This document shows, in pieces, positions 61,918-64,000 of a DNA stretch of 64,000 nt. A model generated the notes under the pieces. It was not told the DNA's origin. It ran no database searches and saw only the letters and a program-made list of their open reading frames with translations. Every line of letters starts with the position of its first letter. Positions within the stretch are counted from its first letter, which is position 1. The position numbers were made by a program, and so were the translations under genes. The stretch covers positions 1 to 64,000 of the forward strand of contig NZ_QXEV01000003.1 in the NCBI RefSeq assembly GCF_003550015.1, in the 5' to 3' direction. This stretch comes from Anaeroplasma bactoclasticum. Its GTDB lineage: Bacteria > Bacillota_I > Bacilli_A > Acholeplasmatales > Anaeroplasmataceae.

Positions 61918-62301
61918 ATGAGAAATGAATTACAGTCTTTAATGGAAGAGTTAAATAATATGTTTTATACATGTGGAGGATCTACTAAGAGCTTCCCTGT
62001 AGATGTTATCGAGGAAAAGAATGGATATAAGGTATATGCCGAAATCCCAGGAGTAAAGAAAGAGGATATCAAGGTAACATTCTTAGATGGTACATTAAGT
62101 ATTTCTGCAAATGTAGAGGGCAAGAAGGATTTAAAGTATATCATCCGTGAAAGAAATCAGGTTAAGTATGCAAGAGATATTTACTTTGGAGATATTTTAG
62201 AGGATACAATAGCTGCAAAATATGAAGGTGGTGTACTTACTGTTACCATTACAACTAAGGCACCAGAGGAAAAGCCTCGTAAGGTAATTGAGATTCAATA
62301 A
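61918..62301 (+). CDS. Small heat shock protein (Hsp20) 1
   Basis: 127 residues, alpha-crystallin domain: FPVDVIEEKNGYKVYAEIPGVKKEDIKV, FLDGTLSISANVE, YEGGVLTVTI, ending in the PRKVIEIQ anchor-type tail. ATP-independent holdase chaperone. First of three tandem paralogues behind the HrcA-type operators. Confidence 0.92.
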   Translation: MRNELQSLMEELNNMFYTCGGSTKSFPVDVIEEKNGYKVYAEIPGVKKEDIKVTFLDGTLSISANVEGKKDLKYIIRERNQVKYARDIYFGDILEDTIAAKYEGGVLTVTITTKAPEEKPRKVIEIQ

Positions 62302-62321
62302 ATGGAAAGGAGATGAGAATT

Positions 62322-62678
62322 ATGATGCATGGATATTTAGATAGCAAGAACAATCATGAGTATTACATAGGATTTCCGCTTGATGTAACTGAAGATGATA
62401 CTTCGTATACTGTTACTGCTGATTTACCAGGTGTAGAGAAGGAAAATATTAAGGTTGGCTTCTTAGATGGTGTTTTGACAATAACCGCTAAAAAGGATTA
62501 TCCAAAGGATCATAATAAATATCTTATTCATGAAAGAAGCTTTATGAATATGAAGCGTGAAATCAACTTTGGCGATGTAGAAGAGGATACAATTTCTGCA
62601 AAGCTTAATGATGGTGTATTAACTATTGTTATTGCTAAGGAGCCAAAAAGAATGGAAAAAACCATTGAGATTCAATAG
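62322..62678 (+). CDS. Small heat shock protein (Hsp20) 2
   Basis: 118 residues with the same domain: PLDVTEDDTSYTVTADLPG, FLDGVLTITAKKD, LNDGVLTIVIAKE, and KTIEIQ. GGAGATG ends 7 bp before ATG 62322; an in-frame ATG at 62313 overlaps that site. The N-terminus is shorter and quite different from paralogue 1, so they are old duplicates. Confidence 0.9.
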   Translation: MMHGYLDSKNNHEYYIGFPLDVTEDDTSYTVTADLPGVEKENIKVGFLDGVLTITAKKDYPKDHNKYLIHERSFMNMKREINFGDVEEDTISAKLNDGVLTIVIAKEPKRMEKTIEIQ

Positions 62679-62692
62679 AGGAGGTAATGATT

Positions 62693-63097
62693 ATGATGAA
62701 TCTAGATAAGAAGAATGAAAATAATTTGAGCTTGTGGGATTCCTTTAGTTCCCTATGGAATGATGCATTTACTAAGGAAATGAAAACAGATATCGAAGAA
62801 AACGAGAATGAATATGTGTTAACTGTTGAGGTTCCTGGAATGAATAAGGAGAATGTATCTGTTACATTCTCGGATGAAACCTTAACTATTCATGTAGCTC
62901 GTGAGGATAATAAGGATAACAAGGATAAATCCTATATTTGTAAGGAAAGAACATCCATTGATATGGAAAGAAGCTATTACTTAGAGAATGCAGATGAAAA
63001 CCAAATTACCGCAAAGATGGAAAATGGTATTCTTACATTAAATGTAGGTAAGCTTAAAGATATTGCTAACCCTAAAAAGGTTATTAATATAGAATAA
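62693..63097 (+). CDS. Small heat shock protein (Hsp20) 3
   Basis: 134 residues: an N-terminal arm (LSLWDSFSSLWNDAFTKEM), then an alpha-crystallin domain TVEVPGMNKENVSVTFSDETL and MENGILTLNVGKL, ending KKVINIE. AGAGGAGG (62677-62684) favours ATG 62693; ATG 62687 is too close. The arm length differs among the three, suggesting division of labour or mixed oligomers (inference). Confidence 0.9.
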   Translation: MMNLDKKNENNLSLWDSFSSLWNDAFTKEMKTDIEENENEYVLTVEVPGMNKENVSVTFSDETLTIHVAREDNKDNKDKSYICKERTSIDMERSYYLENADENQITAKMENGILTLNVGKLKDIANPKKVINIE

Positions 63098-63115
63098 ACA
63101 CTCTCCTTATTTGCT

Positions 63116-63143
63116 GGAGGCCAAAAAGGCCTCCTTTGTTTTT
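63116..63143 (+). terminator. Terminator of the Hsp20 operon
   Basis: Perfect GGAGGCC-AAAAA-GGCCTCC followed by TTTGTTTTTT. Confidence 0.9.
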
Positions 63144-63169
63144 TAAAAACGCTATTTTCAAAGTTATTG

Positions 63170-63198
63170 TTTCCATTAAATAAATTTAATGGTACAAT
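63170..63198 (+). promoter_or_regulatory. Probable promoter with AT-rich palindrome
   Basis: TTTCCA (63170-63175), 17 bp, TACAAT (63193-63198). The spacer contains ATTAAATAAATTTAAT (63175-63190), a perfect 7-2-7 palindrome. Confidence 0.4.
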
Positions 63199-63224
63199 AT
63201 ACAAGAATTATTGTGAGGTAGAAT

Positions 63225-64000
63225 ATGACATTATTAGCCAAGAGAAGTATTATCAAGGAAGATAAAAGTAATATTATAACCTTAGGTGCAATTGCAAAGG
63301 AAGAAAAAATGAAGGATCCTTCCGTTACAAACGCAACTATTGGTATGCTTTATGGAGAGGATTCCAAGTTATTCGCATTTAAGAGTGTAGATAATGCCTT
63401 AAATGGATTATCTACAGATGAAAAATATGCTTATGGTGCAACACCAGGTTCTAAAGCATTTCATGAAGCAGTAAAAATGTGGGTATTTAGAAATTATTAT
63501 GAAGAAATGAAGGATAATTCTAAGGTAATGGCAACACCAGGTGGTACAGGTGCCTTATCCAATACATTTTCCAATTACTTAAATGAAGATGATAAAGCAT
63601 TACTTCCAAATTATATGTGGGGAAATTATAAACAATGCTTATATGAAAATCATCAAGGCTTTGAAACCTATAAGTTATTTGATGATAAGGGTGGATTTAA
63701 TGTAGCAGATTTAAAAGAAAAAATGCTACTTATGAAAAAAAGCCAAGGTAGAGTATTATTTGTAATTAATGATCCTTGTCATAATCCAACAGGTTATACA
63801 ATGACTAGTACAGAATGGGACTTAGTTATTGATTTAATGAATGAGGTATCTAGTGATGGAACGCCAGTAATCCTACTTCATGATATGGCCTATATTGATT
63901 ATGCAAAGGAAGGCTTTGAATATACTAGAGATAATATTTATAAATATAAGAGATTAAATGAGAATTGCTTAGTAATTATGGCATTCTCTGGTTCTAAGAC
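63225..64000 (+). CDS. Class I/II aminotransferase, 3' end outside window
   Basis: The first 258 residues of a PLP-dependent aminotransferase of the aromatic/aspartate type. Visible: YGATPGSKAFHEAVK, MATPGGTGALSNTF, LLPNYMWGNY, INDPCHNPTGYTMT with the conserved Asn, and LLHDMAYIDYAKEG. The sequence stops just after AFSGSKT, at the PLP-lysine region SGSK, so the cofactor lysine is probably the last K seen. GTGAGG precedes ATG 63225. The C-terminal third lies beyond the window. Confidence 0.85.
   Translation, partial: MTLLAKRSIIKEDKSNIITLGAIAKEEKMKDPSVTNATIGMLYGEDSKLFAFKSVDNALNGLSTDEKYAYGATPGSKAFHEAVKMWVFRNYYEEMKDNSKVMATPGGTGALSNTFSNYLNEDDKALLPNYMWGNYKQCLYENHQGFETYKLFDDKGGFNVADLKEKMLLMKKSQGRVLFVINDPCHNPTGYTMTSTEWDLVIDLMNEVSSDGTPVILLHDMAYIDYAKEGFEYTRDNIYKYKRLNENCLVIMAFSGSK

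Overview
The window is a low-GC (about one third G+C), densely packed stretch of a bacterial chromosome. Overlapping ATGA junctions, AGGAGG-type ribosome sites, U-rich hairpin terminators, a pyruvate formate-lyase fermentation pair, BspA-type leucine-rich lipoproteins and a CIRCE-like heat-shock operator point to an anaerobic or facultative, probably gut-associated Bacillota (Bacilli/Erysipelotrichia-like) lineage. UGA is used as a stop (for example the GntR gene ending at 53038), so this is the standard bacterial code, not the Mycoplasma code. Nearly all genes lie on the + strand. The taxon is inferred from gene content and style only.

Layout. 1-5.9 kb: prs, pth, a cation exchanger behind a manganese (yybP-ykoY) riboswitch, a ComEC-like metallo-beta-lactamase protein, an NrnA-like DHH phosphoesterase and tRNA-Gln. 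5.9-10.6 kb: a repeat-rich accessory patch beside the tRNA (DUF4160/DUF2442 pair, an apparently chimeric acetyltransferase, an XRE protein with a pentapeptide-repeat domain, a CPBP protease and a penicillin-binding-like serine hydrolase), bracketed by a 41-bp perfect direct repeat. 11-14.2 kb: pflB-pflA with a CcpA-like site. 14.2-16.4 kb: a second manganese riboswitch before four small membrane-protein genes of unknown function. 16.4-21.1 kb: tRNA-Thr and a housekeeping cluster (two unknowns, M28 peptidase, maf, dus, lipoprotein). 21.4-29.9 kb: an alpha-galactoside utilisation operon (TetR, GPH transporter, two GH36 paralogues, a GT-B-like protein, GalT). 30.0-32.4 kb: an unusual three-gene unit (lipoprotein with a toxin-like His-rich tail, small unknown protein, membrane-anchored trypsin-like protease). 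32.5-45.2 kb: aminotransferase, guanine-deaminase-like enzyme, ABC transporters, serS, an MscS channel, a RelBE-type toxin-antitoxin pair, an rRNA methyltransferase, an AraC regulator and a thioesterase. 45.2-52.5 kb: small proteins, a PHP phosphatase / phosphodiesterase / enzyme-I-like operon, purA and a DUF523 gene. 52.6-61.7 kb: one long GntR-led operon with two paralogous ABC modules, two LRR lipoproteins, two tiny membrane proteins and a PstS-like binding protein. 61.8-63.1 kb: three tandem Hsp20 genes behind a double CIRCE-like operator. The window ends inside an aminotransferase gene.

For discovery, the best candidates are the riboswitch-controlled membrane proteins at 14.2-16.4 kb, the lipoprotein/protease triad at 30.1-32.3 kb, the twin-ABC/LRR operon at 52.6-61.7 kb, and the GT-B-like protein and the GH36 paralogue with a changed catalytic residue in the galactoside operon. 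All functions are read from motifs and context; no database search was possible.
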